This document shows, piece by piece, positions 9,085 through 18,889 of a stretch of DNA of 47,322 nucleotides. The notes beneath the pieces were generated by a model. That model was given only the letters and a program-made list of their open reading frames with translations, was not told the origin of the DNA and did no database searches. Position numbers and translations under genes: made by a program. Within the stretch, counting starts at the first letter, position 1. Each line of letters begins with the position of its first letter. This stretch comes from an uncultured Mycoplasma sp. (GTDB taxonomy: Bacteria > Bacillota_I > Bacilli_A > Mycoplasmatales > Metamycoplasmataceae), in assembly GCA_947039505.1 (NCBI GenBank), contig CAMQYZ010000003.1:1-47322 (forward strand), read 5' to 3'.

Positions 9085-10626
9085 ATGTTGAAAAATCAAA
9101 ATACAAAGAGAATATTTTATGAACTTAATCCATTATTTTTTTATGATAATAACGGTGATGGTTTTGGAGATTTTGAAGGCGTTTCCAAAAAAATGAAATA
9201 CTTTTCCTTTATTGGTATTGATTGTGTCATAATTCCAGATATATTCAATAACTACAACACACTTCTTTTTAATTCATTTGTTAATTTAAAAAATAAATAT
9301 GGCAGTATGACCGAATTAAAAAATATGATTTCAAATTTTCAAAGTAAAAATATTGATTTTGCTGTTGAAATAAATATTAAAGACATTAAAAAATCATTGC
9401 TATTTTCGGTGGATGGAACAATTAATCAAGATGAATTTAAAGAATCTACCAAGGCTTTTTTTCTAGATAAAAACCAATCAGAAAACCAATCAGAAAACTG
9501 AAATTCGCGAGCTACTTTAGAAGCCTTTTCTAAAATCATTAAGTTTTGATTATCATATGATGTTACCAATTTTGTATTTGTTAATTTTGAAAAATTATTT
9601 AATAAAAATGAAATATTTAGTAATGTTACTGAAGAACAATTGCAACAATTGTATAAAATCACCAAAGACATTGATCCTTCTATATCAGTGATTATAAAAT
9701 CAGCTTCATTATCACCAATTAATATCAAAAATATTTTAGATCCAAATAATCGTTCCGGAGATTTATTTATTGACACATCATATTCTTTGATAGGAACTCA
9801 CCCAAAGTACTTAAATGATAAAATAGAAAAATTTAAACCTAGCAAATTATTTAAAAAAATAAAACAAAGTTCAAAAGGTGATATTTTAAAAGAAAATGTT
9901 GTTATGTCATTAGGATCATCTCTTACAGGAAGAATAAATTCAAGATGGGGAAATGAAATCTCTTCAAATTCTTTGGCTTCAAAAGCTTTGATGAGCATTT
10001 CTTTAGCAAGCTCATCATCATCATTAATTTATTACGGAGATGAACTAGGGATGCTAAAAATTAATATTAAAAACAACTCTGATTTTAATGATATTTATGC
10101 AATTGAAAGAAGAAGATTAATGCAATCTCAAGGCCAAAAACAAAAAGATTTTTATTATGCTCAGCAATATTTATCTCCAATAAATACGCAATCTTTATTT
10201 CAGTGAGATAAAACTAAAAATGGCGGATTTTCTACCAGTGACATAACCATTAGACAATTATCTTCGACATATAAAGAAATAAATGTTGCTAATCAATATC
10301 ACAATCCTGATTCATCACTAGTCTATTTAAAAAAATTTATAGAATTTATTAAAAATCCAATTTATAAACATTTTTTCAACAGTTCTAAAACTGAAACAAA
10401 AATTAAATATATGTCAAAAGGCATTATTAAATACACTCATGTTTTTGGTGAAGAAAAGTTATTCATTTTTATAAATGTTTCTGAAAATTGAAAAAAAGTC
10501 AACATTAGTGATAAATTAGCGGTTGTTTTATCGAATTATTCTAAAAAAAGTTATAATCATAAAATCAATATGCTTTCACCATTTGAATCAATTATTTTAT
10601 TCTCAAAAAAGGATTATATTCAATAA
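9085..10626 (+). CDS. GH13 (alpha-amylase-like) protein, probable pseudoenzyme
   Basis: The protein has 513 residues, a normal length for oligo-1,6-glucosidase/trehalulose-type GH13 enzymes. Landmarks in order are FYELNPLFF near 11, NGDGFGDFEG near 23 (family NGDGIGDLxG), GRINSRWGN near 282, YYGDELGM near 316, ERRRLM near 340, and FQWDKTKNGGFS near 372 (family MQWD..NAGFS). The catalytic residues do not appear. The nucleophile strand, usually FRxD, reads VFVNF near 163. The acid/base strand, usually VGE, reads IIKSAS near 202. The HD pair before the RxSRWG motif is replaced by Ser-Ser. The fold therefore seems kept while catalysis is lost. It might bind a sugar or serve as a subunit. Its promoter box gives a leaderless start. 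Confidence 0.8.
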
Positions 10627-10633
10627 AATTTGT

Positions 10634-10639
10634 TATAAT
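10634..10639 (+). promoter_or_regulatory. -10 box of the rplJ-rplL operon
   Basis: TATAAT eight bases after the GH13-fold stop codon. Transcription would start near 10646, giving a leader of about 115 bases before rplJ. Confidence 0.5.
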
Positions 10640-10644
10640 TCTTT

Positions 10645-10733
10645 TACAATACATCAAGAAAGTAACTGTGAAAACTTAATTTGTTACCTAGTGTATAACT
10701 TTATGAATTAAAAGATAAGGTCTAAGTATTGTA
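10645..10733 (+). promoter_or_regulatory. Structured rplJ leader (possible L10 leader)
   Basis: TACAATAC (10645-10652) and GTATTGTA (10726-10733) form an 8-bp closing stem. An inner stem GTAAC/GTTAC lies at 10662-10666 and 10683-10687. The element sits between the promoter box and the rplJ ribosome binding site. In many bacteria this is where L10 (with L12) binds its own mRNA to limit its synthesis. The primary sequence was not matched to the known leader family, so this rests on position and pairing. Confidence 0.4.
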
Positions 10734-10759
10734 TAAATAAAATTTTAGAGAGGAGCATT

Positions 10760-11257
10760 ATGGGTGTTTTAAAAGATAATAAAAAAGCTGTTGTTGTTGA
10801 AATCTCTTCAAAACTTGAAAAAGCTGAATCAGTAATAGTTGCAAATTATGAAGGAATTACAGTTAAGCAATTTCAAGAGTTAAGAACTTTAGCAAAAGCC
10901 GAAGATGTAGAACTTAAAGTTTACAAAAATAGACTTGTTATCAAAGCTATTGAAGATTGCAAGCATAAAGATTTATCTCAATATCTTGTAGGAGCTAATT
11001 TGTTTGCATTTGCAAACTCTGATTCATTATCGGCAGCAAAAGTTCTTGCAAACTTTGCAAAGAAAAATAAAAAATTAGAATTAGTAGCAGGTATATTTGA
11101 AGATGAAGTAATTGATCGTGATAAAGTTATGGAAATAGCTTCACTTCCTTCATATGAAGAAGCATTGACAATTTTGGCTGGTTCATTACAAGGTGCAATC
11201 AGACAAGTGGCTGTAGGACTTAAAATGTTAGTTGATGAAAATCACATTAAAGAATAA
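10760..11257 (+). CDS. rplJ: 50S ribosomal protein L10
   Basis: It forms the base of the ribosomal stalk and carries L7/L12 dimers. The 165 residues begin with the typical K.AVVEIS..L..AESVIVANYEGI stretch and VKQFQELR. KVYKNRLVIKAI follows near residue 52. A strong ribosome binding site AGAGGAG stands before the ATG. It is followed 25 bases later by rplL, the usual order. Confidence 0.97.
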   Translation: MGVLKDNKKAVVVEISSKLEKAESVIVANYEGITVKQFQELRTLAKAEDVELKVYKNRLVIKAIEDCKHKDLSQYLVGANLFAFANSDSLSAAKVLANFAKKNKKLELVAGIFEDEVIDRDKVMEIASLPSYEEALTILAGSLQGAIRQVAVGLKMLVDENHIKE

Positions 11258-11282
11258 AAAAAAGAAAAATTAGGAGAAAAAA

Positions 11283-11648
11283 ATGGCAAAATTAACAAAA
11301 GAAAGCTTTATTGAAAGCTTAAACACAATGACAATTAAAGAAGTAATGGAATTAGTGGAAGCAATGAAAGAAACTTATGGTATTGACCCTTCTGCAGTAG
11401 CAGTAGCGGCAGGGCCAGTAGAAGTTGCTGAAGTTAAAACAGAATTCAAAATTATGTTACATTCAGATGGAGGAAACAAAGTACAATGTATTAAAATAGT
11501 TAAAGATCTTACAGGTCTAGGACTAATGGAAGCAAAAAAACTTGTTGAATCAGCACCAGTTGCAGTTAAAGAAAATGTAAAAACAGATGAAGCTAATGAA
11601 ATAAAAGCTAAATTAGAAGCTGTTGGAGCAAAAGTTACACTAGATTAA
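11283..11648 (+). CDS. rplL: 50S ribosomal protein L7/L12
   Basis: This stalk protein recruits translation factors. It has 121 residues: an N-terminal dimerisation part (about 1-35), an Ala/Val-rich hinge (near 38-52), and the C-terminal factor-binding domain. The last contains [19 protein letters not shown] and [13 protein letters not shown] ribosome binding site AGGAG lies ahead. A terminator follows 35 bases after the stop. Confidence 0.97.
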   Translation: MAKLTKESFIESLNTMTIKEVMELVEAMKETYGIDPSAVAVAAGPVEVAEVKTEFKIMLHSDGGNKVQCIKIVKDLTGLGLMEAKKLVESAPVAVKENVKTDEANEIKAKLEAVGAKVTLD

Positions 11649-11683
11649 TTTTAATTAAAAAGTAAATAAAATACGAAAATAAG

Positions 11684-11703
11684 AAACTCTTAGGGGTTTT
11701 TTA
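11684..11703 (+). terminator. Terminator of rplJ-rplL
   Basis: AAACTC (11684-11689) pairs with GGGTTT (11694-11699) around a TTAG loop, with one G-T pair. A run of T follows. Confidence 0.7.
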
Positions 11704-11757
11704 TTGCTTTTTTCCAAATGTCATATATATTTTAATTTTTAGGTTTATAATTTCTAA

Positions 11758-11798
11758 GGATTCATTTTTATAAAATATAAATATAAAATAATGAATCC
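11758..11798. promoter_or_regulatory. Inverted repeat enclosing an A+T-only promoter-like core
   Basis: GGATTCATT (11758-11766) and AATGAATCC (11790-11798) are perfect 9-bp arms. The 23 bases between them consist only of A and T and include TATAAA-like boxes. It lies 38-78 bases before the LRR lipoprotein gene, so it could be an operator pair around its promoter. Confidence 0.4.
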
Positions 11799-11835
11799 GG
11801 AAAAGTTAACTTAAAAAGAAGGAAATAAATAAAAT

Positions 11836-13041
11836 ATGAAAAAGAAATTATTAGGAGTTAGTGCAGTTACATTGTCATTAATTCCTGCAATAGGTGTTGT
11901 TTCATGTTCAAATGATCCAGTAACCACCAAAAAAAGCCAAACAATTTCAGTAAAATTTCAAAATAGCGTCACAAAAGATGGCTCTGTTGAGGCGATTTAT
12001 GTTAAATCAGCAATTAATTGTGGAAGAAATCTTGATGTAAAGAAAAAAGAATTGGCAAAGTATTATGATATACCGAATTTAGGAAATGATTTAAGTATTG
12101 AAAATATCGAAGCATTTGTTGATTCTACACAAGAGAAAAATATAAAAATTAATATTTTTATAAAAGACAAAAGTAAAAAAATCCCTAAAATGATGGAATT
12201 TATTATTAGTGGATTCAAAGAGATGGAGGGCAGCATCATAAAAATGGATGTTCATCCCAAACCTGCAATTTGAATAAATCAATTCAATAGTCTTTTGAAT
12301 GAATATAAAACTAACCAAAATAAAAATGTTCAAATAAATATTCTAAATCAAGTTTTTAGTGGAATCAATATTGATAATTTAAATTCAATGATTATTGATA
12401 CAATGAATAATAAATTTACATTAAAAGCAAAATCAGGCTTTACTTTTAGAACACTAAAATCTAGTTCCTTAAATACCATTACATCAGAAAATCCAAAATG
12501 ATCTAGAGGAGAATTAACTAGAGATATAGTGGAGGAGAATTTAGAAACTATTTGAAAAAATAAAACAATACTTCAAGCATCTGATTTAGAAGGATACACC
12601 TCAATTGGTGAATATGCTTTTTATAAAATTACTGAATTCACTAGAATAGAAATTCCAGATTCCGTTATCGTTATTAAAAAAGGGGCTTTTGAATCAACAA
12701 GATTAAATGGAGGTGTGGTAATTCCTAATTCTGTTGTAGTTATTGAAAAATATGCTTTTAGTAATAGTAACTTGTATGAATTAGAGCTACCAGCTTCGTT
12801 AGTTGATATTGGTGAATTGGCCTTTGGATACAATAGATTAAGAAAATTAGTGATTCCTAATTCAGTTATTAATATTGGTGATTCAGCATTTTTCCAAAAT
12901 GACTTAGAAGATGTTCAATTCGGAATTTCTGTAAATAATATTGGTCATCATGCATTCAATGGAAATAGATTCATTATTAGACCTAAATTACCAAATAAAA
13001 TTATTACTAGAGATGTATTTGAAATATCATTAACTAAATAA
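11836..13041 (+). CDS. BspA-type leucine-rich-repeat lipoprotein
   Basis: This 401-residue surface lipoprotein has a signal peptide ending in VVSC, with the lipid-anchored Cys at residue 24. Residues about 25-230 form a non-repetitive region. From about residue 255 there are at least four LRR_5 (BspA-type) units with the pattern SIGEYAF..ITE..IEIPDSV..I. Such repeats form a curved solenoid and are common on the surface of bacteria that bind host proteins. Several Trp are TGA-encoded. AAGGA lies about 13 bases before the ATG, rather far for a ribosome binding site. A second LRR protein lies nearby on the other strand (13704-15110). Ligand unknown. Confidence 0.88.
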
Positions 13042-13069
13042 TCAATAAAATTGTTTTTTGAAATAGTAT

Positions 13070-13096
13070 AAAACTCAACAATTATCGTTGAGTTTT
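13070..13096. terminator. Perfect 10-bp hairpin after the LRR lipoprotein
   Basis: AAAACTCAAC (13070-13079) pairs with GTTGAGTTTT (13087-13096) around a 7-base loop. It lies between the convergent genes at 11836 and 13124. The A and T runs are part of the stem ends, so it may work in both directions. Confidence 0.65.
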
Positions 13097-13123
13097 GTAT
13101 CCTAATTAATGATGTTAAAAAAA

Positions 13124-13459
13124 TTATTTAAAAGGTTTTAATCTTTTTCTAATTAAAAAGTTAAAAATAAAGGGTATAAAAAAAGATAATACTGAAAATG
13201 AAATAATATTCTTGGCATTTTTATATTTTTTAGAAATGCTAAAAGATTTAAAGATAAAGAGAATTGATGAAATAAGAGCGATAAATCAAAAAACACCAAT
13301 AGATATTTTCATTAATAAATCTGTCAATTCCGCAGAAGAGTTTTGGACTAATAAAAGAGTTGTTAATGTTGTGGTTAATATTCAGTTTAGTAAATTATAA
13401 GAACCTGATATTCTATTATAAATTAAATACTTTTGCAATGTTGTTTTATTCTTTAGCAT
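13124..13459 (-). CDS. Small membrane protein, three predicted helices
   Basis: This frame is only continuous if TGA is read as Trp (residues 26 and 58). It encodes 111 residues from an ATG at 13457-13459 to TAA at 13124-13126. Hydrophobic segments lie at about 26-39, 52-70 and 85-103. The tail is strongly basic (IRKRLKPFK), which by the positive-inside rule should face the cytoplasm. A minus-strand TATAAT at 13471-13476 ends 11 bases before the ATG and there is no ribosome binding site. The opposite-strand frame at 13212-13400 is treated as its shadow, because the membrane-protein pattern, promoter box and terminator at 13070-13096 all fit this strand. Family not recognised. Confidence 0.6.
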
Positions 13460-13596
13460 ATTAATTTAAAATTATATAGTAAATTTTGATTTGATAATAA
13501 TTTTTGATTAAAAATATATTTCTATATATAATTATATTTATGGCTCGTTAATGTTTTAAATATTGAAAAAACAGATTTATTTTATTTCTAAAAAAC

Positions 13597-13688
13597 GGAG
13601 AATTGTGTGAGTCCGGTTAAAACAATTAGTCTCGAAAACTAACGATGTGTTAAAACATCCGAGGGTTCAAATCCCTCATTCTCCTCCA
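13597..13688 (+). tRNA. tRNA-Ser (anticodon CGA)
   Basis: The acceptor stem is GGAGAAT/ATTCTCC (13597-13603 and 13678-13684). The anticodon stem TTAGT/ACTAA encloses the loop CTCGAAA, giving anticodon CGA at 13633-13635 for the codon UCG. A long variable arm with a GATGT/ACATC stem and the T arm GAGGG/CCCTC confirm the serine type. CCA is encoded at 13686-13688. The base before CCA is T, whereas bacterial tRNA-Ser usually has G there. Confidence 0.93.
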
Positions 13689-13703
13689 AATGTAAATCAC
13701 CAA

Positions 13704-15110
13704 TTATTTTGTATTTCTTATTTTTTTAATTCAAAAAATATTTAATGATCCTAGAATTATAAATTGTGTAAATAGTAATCCCAAAACTACTCAAGTAGTT
13801 TTAGAAAACTGAGATAAACCAAATTTATCATTTGGGTGAATGTCAATTAAGTTCAGTTTTTTGGTTTTAAATCCTTCTAATATAATTTTGACGGGTTCAC
13901 TTATTGTGTTTTGAATATTCCCTTTTTTATCATAAAAATTTATCATATTTAAAAGAAAACTAACTTGACCTAAATCTTCATTTACATCTCATGAACAACT
14001 AATAAATTTTAACTCAAAATTTTCTGGAACATCACCAATTTTAGATTTTAGAAATGATAAAACTTGCTCATCACTATAATCTTGTGGCTTAATGTGTTCA
14101 ACATTATTCAATGAAAAAACTTTTGAATCCAAAATATTTGAATTAATTTTTTTAAAACCACTCAACTTTATTGAAGAGGGTTTGCTATTTTCCAAAGATT
14201 CTATCCCATTTTGATCAAAATATTTATTTAAAACTACATCGACAGTTATAACTCCGTTTAAATTATCTCTACTGATAAATGATAGATTAATATTTGATAA
14301 ATCAAAATTTACAGGTGTGTATTCCAACAATTCGTTAAAAATAAGATTTTTTATCTTCTCATCACTATACAAACTTGGTAATATTTTCTTAGAATTATTA
14401 ACTATAATGTTGTGTTGTTTTAGGTTTGTTTTTTGCAAAAGTCAATTAATTTTGGTAAATTGTTCTTCCTTCAAACCAAAATCTTGATAATTTTCTTTGA
14501 AAATATTTGGCAAGTTTAGATTTTTTAAATTCATCAAACCAAAAAATGCATCACGTCCTATGGAAGTTAAGTTATTGGAACTCGATATCTCGGATAGCAT
14601 TAAACAATTCTTAAATACTGAATGCCCAATAATATTTACTGAATTAGGAATACTTAATTTTGTTATAGATGAAGACTCAAACGCTGAATCACCTATTGAC
14701 TTTAAAGAAATATTGTCCTCAAATTTTATTGAAGTTAGTTTTGTTGTTTTTGCAAATGCTAATTCCTTAATGATCAATACACTATTAGGAATTTCAATAG
14801 ATATTAAATTTTCGTTATTAGCAAAAGCTTTATATCCAATTTCAACAACCTCAGGTAGAGTTTCTTTCCAATCATTTAACATAATCGAAGATTTATTGTC
14901 TCAATTCATTTTTTTCACCATTTCTGATGTTAATATTTTTTTGTTTGCATATTCATCAACAAAATTATCACTATAAAGGTTTGGTTGATTTTTTAAAATT
15001 ACCTGATTTTTGATCTCAGCATTGTTAGAATTTAATGTCATAATCAACATAGATCCCAAACTTGATAGTGATAACATTGAAAATAAAATGCGGTTAACAT
15101 TTTTATTCAT
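13704..15110 (-). CDS. Membrane-anchored LRR surface protein
   Basis: It has 468 residues when TGA is read as Trp. The N-terminal 30 residues form a signal sequence without a lipobox Cys. Residues about 95-190 carry LRR_5 repeats (EIGYKAFA..ISIEIPNSV..I; SIGDSAFE..ITKLSIPNSV). Two similar segments of about 90 residues follow, each with YSDE followed by a [F/Y]..PVNF or VPENF motif. A hydrophobic helix near 437-457 and a basic tail (KKIRNTK) anchor the C terminus. The protein therefore faces outward like the lipoprotein at 11836-13041 but is held by a different anchor. The stop lies 15 bases beyond the tRNA on the opposite strand. An ATTAAATAT/ATATTTAAT inverted repeat lies just upstream. Ligand unknown. 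Confidence 0.85.
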
Positions 15111-15252
15111 AAATTATCCTTATAATTAAATATATTTTAAATATTTAATTCGTAATAGTATTATAAACAATTATTCTACAAAACGCTTGAAATATTTATA
15201 TTTAAATTTTATATAAAAATTAATAAAATGTGATATTATTAACTTTACATAT

Positions 15253-16980
15253 ATGTGAGTAGTTTTTAAGTTAGTAAATAAATATTTTTGAAAAGGTTTA
15301 ATTGGACCTCTTTTTTCTTATGTTCTTCCGTTATTAATGTTATTGTTTTTAGGTTTAACTTTAGGTAGTGAATTCTTTTTCCCTGGTGGAGTAGCGATTA
15401 GTGTATTGACTATAGGTTTAGTGTTTATGCCTCAAAGTATTTTTGAATTTAAAAATTCTTCTTTATTAAAAAGAATTGGAACAACTCCGATTAATCCTTC
15501 AAAGTTTTTGATAGTAATTGTACTCTTTAATTTATTGATAATGGCCTCTTCAATTATATTCATGTTTATATTTTCATTTTTGGTTTTCAAAGATAATTTA
15601 TATGAATCAAAAATTTTCCCTCCTGCCGATGGATCTCCTTATGTTGGAATAGGTTGAGTTGATACTCTTAAAAGTGTTCATTGAGGTTCTTTCCTATATT
15701 CTACACTTTTATTAATTTTACTTACAATGATTATTGGGTTGTTGATAGCTTCTGTTGCAACATCTACTCTATTTATTCAAGGTGTAGGGATAACTTTAAT
15801 GATGCTTGCATTCTTTATTGCTCCAGCCGTTTTACCTGTAGGAATGGTGGCATCAGTTGATGCAATAAAATATTCTGGCTATATATTACCTTTTAAATAT
15901 CCAATTTCATTAATGATTGAAAGTTTTAATGGTTTTGATCCAGCTTCACAAACTGAACACTTTATAATGAATACTAATCATTCGAATATTTGAGATATAA
16001 ATACAGAATATACAATTTTTAATACATTTGGAGGTTTAAGTGGAAATTCAGATGGTGAATTAGTTGTATTCAAAAAAATTGATAAAATTCTAAATCAAGC
16101 AATGCCTTATTTCTTTATCATTTTATTTGGATACTTTGCAATTGGTAAATTTTCTTGAAGTACTAGGTCGTCAAATAAAATGAATTGAAATTTCTTGCCA
16201 AGTTTTATTACAACATTCAACAAAAATAAACAAGCAATTAAAAATGAAAAGATTCAGCCAAATTTAAACTCAGATTATATTATTGAAACTCATAACATCA
16301 CGAAAAAATTTAGTGTTAAACGCAAGGATTTTATTGCCAATAACGATATTAGTATTAATTTCAAAAGAGGTCAATCGGTAGCCTTGCTAGGAAGTAATGG
16401 TGCTGGGAAAACTGTTTTTGTGGAAATGATTATGGGATTAAATAAACCTGATGATGGATATTTTAAATATAATTATGAAACTAAAAAAACTTACCAAGAA
16501 TCTTTAGGTATCCAATTCCAGGATTCATCATATCCTGTTGGACTTAAATGTAAAGATATTGTCTTATTCATGATAGATGCTTATAATATCAAGATGAAAT
16601 CTGAAGATCTTGAAAAATTGATAGTAGAGTTTGGTATTAAAGCTTTTTACAATAAAAGTGCTCGTTCTCTTTCAGGAGGTCAACAACAAAGATTAAACTT
16701 ATTATTAAGTATTATCCACAAACCAAAATTAGTATTTCTTGATGAATTATCAACTGGACTAGATATAAAAATTAGAACCAGCATTAAAAAATTTATTAAA
16801 AATTTTGCAGAAGAAAATAATATGACAATTGTTATTATTTCTCATGATATGGAAGAAGTCGATTATTTAGCTGATAGAATAATCGTCTTAAAGCAAGGTG
16901 TTGTAGTTTCTGACAAATTAAAAACAGAAATAAAATCAAATTATTCTTCAATTGAACAATATTTAGAACAATATTTATAA
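15253..16980 (+). CDS. Fused ABC-2 permease/ATPase exporter, copy 1
   Basis: The frame runs for 575 residues without a stop other than TGA (Trp), joining a membrane domain and an ATPase. The N-terminal domain (about 1-305) has about six hydrophobic helices of the ABC-2 type. The C-terminal ATPase (about 335-575) has Walker A GSNGAGKT at 380, the signature LSGGQQQR near 474, Walker B LVFLDE near 494 followed by STGLD, and the H-loop in ISHDMEEVD. ABC-2 exporters are usually two separate proteins, or have ATPase first as in the ABCG family. Membrane domain first is uncommon for this fold. It should work as a dimer, with itself or with copy 2. Drug, lipid or peptide export are all possible. The ATG at 15253 corresponds to the start of copy 2. 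Confidence 0.87.
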
Positions 16981-16986
16981 GAACTG

Positions 16987-17018
16987 AAAAATCATTAAAT
17001 AATTAATGATTTTTTTTT
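16987..17018 (+). terminator. Terminator between the two exporters
   Basis: AAAAATCATTA (16987-16997) pairs with TAATGATTTTT (17004-17014) around a six-base loop, and more T follow. It implies that copy 2 has its own promoter in the 24 bases before 17043, or is expressed by readthrough. Confidence 0.75.
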
Positions 17019-17042
17019 AATTATGTTAAAATTTTATTAATT

Positions 17043-18788
17043 ATGTTAGTGGTTTTTAAATTAGTAAATAAATATTTTTGAAAAGGTATGATAGGTCCAA
17101 TTTTTGCTTTTGGATTACCTTTAATAATGTTGCTTCTTCTAGGTTCAATGTTGGGTAGTGAATTCTTTTTCCCTGGAGGCGCTGCAATTAGTGTGTTGAC
17201 TATAGGTTTAGTGTTTATGCCTCAAAGTATTTTTGAATTTAAAAATTCTTCTTTATTAAAAAGAATCGGAACAACTCCGATCAATCCTACAAAATTTTTG
17301 ATTACTATTTTATTGTTTAATTTTCTAATAATGATTTTGGCGATTGTTGTAATTTTTTTGTTTTCATTTTTGGTTTTTAAAGATAATTTATATGAATCAA
17401 AAATTTGACCAGGTTCTATTGTTGCCCCTGATGAAATCACAGAAATTGTTGGAATAGGTTGATTAGAAACATTAGCCAATGTTGATTGAGCTTCATTTAT
17501 ATATGCTATGTTTTTACTTATTTTACTTACAATGATTGTTGGTTTGTTGATAGCTTCTATTGCAACATCTACCTTATTTATTCAAAGTGTGGGAATAACT
17601 TTAATGATGATGGGATTTTACCTTGCTCCAGCAGTTCTTCCTGTTGGAATGATTTCTTCAGTTGATGCACTTAAATACATGGGTTATGCATTACCATTTA
17701 AGTATCCTGTTTCTTTAATGGTTGAAAGTTTTAATGGTTTCATTCCATCGCCAAATACTGGTCAATATATAACAAATATGGAAAATTCAAATATTTGAGA
17801 TGTTAATGTAAATTATGTTATTTGAAATACAATTGGAACCGATAGAGAATTAATTGTCTTCAATAAAGTTGACAAAATACTAAATCATGTAATGCCTTAT
17901 TTCTTTATTATTTTATTTAGTTATTTTGCAATTGGTAAATTTTCTTGAAGCACTAGATCTTCAAAAAAAATGGATTGAAATATTTTCCCCAACTTTATGA
18001 GTTTTGACAATAAACAAAAAAGAATTAAAAATTCTATATCAAAACCTGATTTAAATTCTCAATACATCATTGAATCTTATGACATTACGAAAAGCTTTAT
18101 TGTTAAACAAAGTAAATATAGTATAAAAACTAAAAAAATAATTGCGAACAACAATATTAATATTAATTTTAAAAGAGGAGAACATGTTGCTATATTAGGC
18201 GGAAATGGTGCTGGGAAAACTGTTTTTGTAGAAATGATTATGGGGTTAAATAAACCTGATGTTGGTCATTTTAAATATAATTATGAATCTAAAAAAACTT
18301 ACCAAGAATCTTTAGGTATCCAGTTTCAAGATTCATCATATCCTGTCGGACTTAAATGTAAAGACATTATCTTGTTCATGATTGCCGCTTATGGTAATGA
18401 AATAAATAATGAAAATTTAGACAAATTAATAAAAGAATTTGGAATTGAATCTTTCTACAACAAAAGCGCTCGTTCTCTTTCAGGGGGTCAACAACAAAGA
18501 TTAAACTTATTATTAAGTATTGTTCATAAACCAAAACTAGTATTTCTTGATGAATTATCAACTGGATTAGATGTAAAAATTAGAACTAGCATTAAAAAAT
18601 TTATCAAAACTTTTGCAGAAGAAAATAATATGACAATTGTTCTTGTTTCACATGATATGAACGAAGTGGATTATTTAGCTGATAGAATAATTGTTCTAAA
18701 AGAAGGTTCTGTTGTTTCTGATAAATCAAAATCAGAAATAAAGTCACAACATTCATCAATTGAAAAATATTTGGAACAATATTTATAA
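17043..18788 (+). CDS. Fused ABC-2 permease/ATPase exporter, copy 2
   Basis: This is a paralogue of the preceding gene with the same layout in 581 residues. The membrane domain covers about 1-300. The ATPase covers about 335-581, with Walker A GGNGAGKT near 386, signature LSGGQQQR near 480, Walker B LVFLDE followed by STGLD, and H-loop VSHDMNEVD. The N terminus differs from copy 1 in few residues, and a 71-base stretch (17196-17266) is identical to 15406-15476. The extracytoplasmic loops differ most, for example at about 120-140 and 235-280. This may mean different substrates or asymmetric halves of one heterodimer. The ATPase also has an insert of about six residues before its first strand that copy 1 lacks. 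Confidence 0.87.
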
Positions 18789-18792
18789 AGAA

Positions 18793-18824
18793 TTTTAACT
18801 CATTATACAGTTAATGAGTTAAAA
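18793..18824. terminator. Perfect 12-bp hairpin after exporter copy 2
   Basis: TTTTAACTCATT (18793-18804) pairs with AATGAGTTAAAA (18813-18824) around an 8-base loop. It starts five bases after the stop codon. There is no long T run beyond the stem. Confidence 0.6.
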
Positions 18825-18889
18825 TAATAAATTACAAGAGATTTTATAATTTCTTTGAATATATTTATTAAAGTAAGGTGGTTTGTTTG

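Noticed and set aside
13212-13400. A 62-residue plus-strand frame.
   Set aside because: It lies over the minus-strand frame 13124-13459, which has membrane-protein character, a promoter box and a terminator. The plus-strand frame has neither a ribosome binding site nor a recognisable feature.
14497-14976. A 159-residue plus-strand frame.
   Set aside because: It is antisense to the LRR repeats of 13704-15110. Its sequence only mirrors their periodicity.
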